Part shown: piece after piece, positions 11,428 to 11,634 of the stretch
Position numbering within the stretch: position 1 is the stretch's first letter
How the letters are laid out: each line of letters starts with the position of its first letter
NCBI GenBank assembly: GCA_039796495.1
Contig: JBDKJQ010000057.1
Span: 1 to 11,634, forward strand
Direction of reading: 5' to 3'
Length of the DNA: 11,634 bases
Origin: ARS1285 sp039796495
GTDB taxonomy: Archaea > Nanobdellota > Nanobdellia > Pacearchaeales > GW2011-AR1
The notes under the pieces: generated by a model
What the model was told of the DNA's origin: nothing
What the model saw: the letters and a program-made list of their open reading frames with translations, nothing else
The model's database searches: none
Position numbers and translations under genes: made by a program

Positions 11428-11634
11428 ATGAGCTTTTATATTTATGACATAACGTTCTTGGTGTTATTCAGCCTATTTGTTGGCATCTTTCTTTATAGAA
11501 GAAGGTCTAATCTGAAACGCGAAGGAATCATGTACCTGTACCGAACACAAATCGGCATCAAATTTATCAATTATGTTGGGAAAAAATACAAGAAGACAAT
11601 CAGTTTTTTGGCGTTTTGCGGTGTTGTTGTTGGT
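11428..11634 (+). CDS. Probable site-2 protease (M50) membrane protein, 5' part
   Basis: Sixty-nine codons are visible before the window ends. The sequence opens with a membrane helix, MSFYIYDITFLVLFSLFVGI, then a basic loop FLYRRRSNLKREG and the segment MYLYRTQIGIKFINYVGKKY, followed by the start of a second hydrophobic helix, FLAFCGVVVG. This N-terminal layout resembles membrane metalloproteases of the site-2 protease type from small-genome archaea, which cleave substrates within the membrane. The catalytic HExxH and the downstream Asp motif would lie beyond the window, so the call rests on resemblance of the N-terminus alone. A different polytopic membrane protein is possible. Confidence 0.5.
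   Translation, partial: MSFYIYDITFLVLFSLFVGIFLYRRRSNLKREGIMYLYRTQIGIKFINYVGKKYKKTISFLAFCGVVVG

Overview
The window looks like chromosomal DNA from an AT-rich archaeon, most likely a DPANN lineage of the Woesearchaeota/Pacearchaeota type (the phylum is inferred from overall gene resemblance and not proven here). The informational genes are archaeal: eL43, Rpo12, prefoldin beta, uL11, Spt5, SecE/Sss1, aIF5A and eL40, with FtsZ and SepF for division. Most genes have their own TATA-like box centred about 24-28 bp before the start codon and no Shine-Dalgarno sequence. This points to mostly single-gene, leaderless transcription.

Layout. 1-1627 (minus): 5' part of a secreted S-layer-like protein. 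1845-3213 (minus): sepF, prefoldin beta, rpo12 and eL43. 3312-4246: a 917-bp insertion sequence with 12-bp terminal inverted repeats and a 9-bp target duplication, lying just 3' of a minus-strand tRNA-Pro(UGG). 4412-6113 (minus): uL11, Spt5 and SecE, part of an ancient archaeal cluster that often also holds ftsZ. 6262-7464 (plus): a small HEAT-repeat protein and an MscS-like channel protein, lying between secE and ftsZ. 7467-10656 (minus): ftsZ, a long SlyD-type FKBP and a 389-residue orphan. 10733-11634 (plus): aIF5A, a possible 21-codon upstream ORF, eL40, and the start of a probable site-2 protease.

The most interesting points are these. (1) The 137-residue HEAT protein has two His-Glu motifs exactly 33 residues apart, the spacing in each half of eukaryotic deoxyhypusine hydroxylase (DOHH). 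The substrate protein of that enzyme family, aIF5A, is encoded 4 kb away. A dimer would rebuild the four-HE di-iron site, so this may be an archaeal half-size DOHH. (2) The MscS pore is joined to what looks like the effector domain of archaeal TrmB-like regulators instead of the usual channel cytoplasmic domain. (3) The insertion sequence seems insulated at both ends: a hairpin that hides the transposase Shine-Dalgarno only in read-through RNA, and an inward-facing terminator. (4) The tRNA-Pro TATA box is placed so that transcription would start at or next to the mature 5' end.

The division pair FtsZ and SepF are both present but not adjacent. Transcription (Rpo12, Spt5), translation (uL11, eL40, eL43, aIF5A, tRNA-Pro), folding (prefoldin, FKBP) and secretion (SecE) make up most of the rest.
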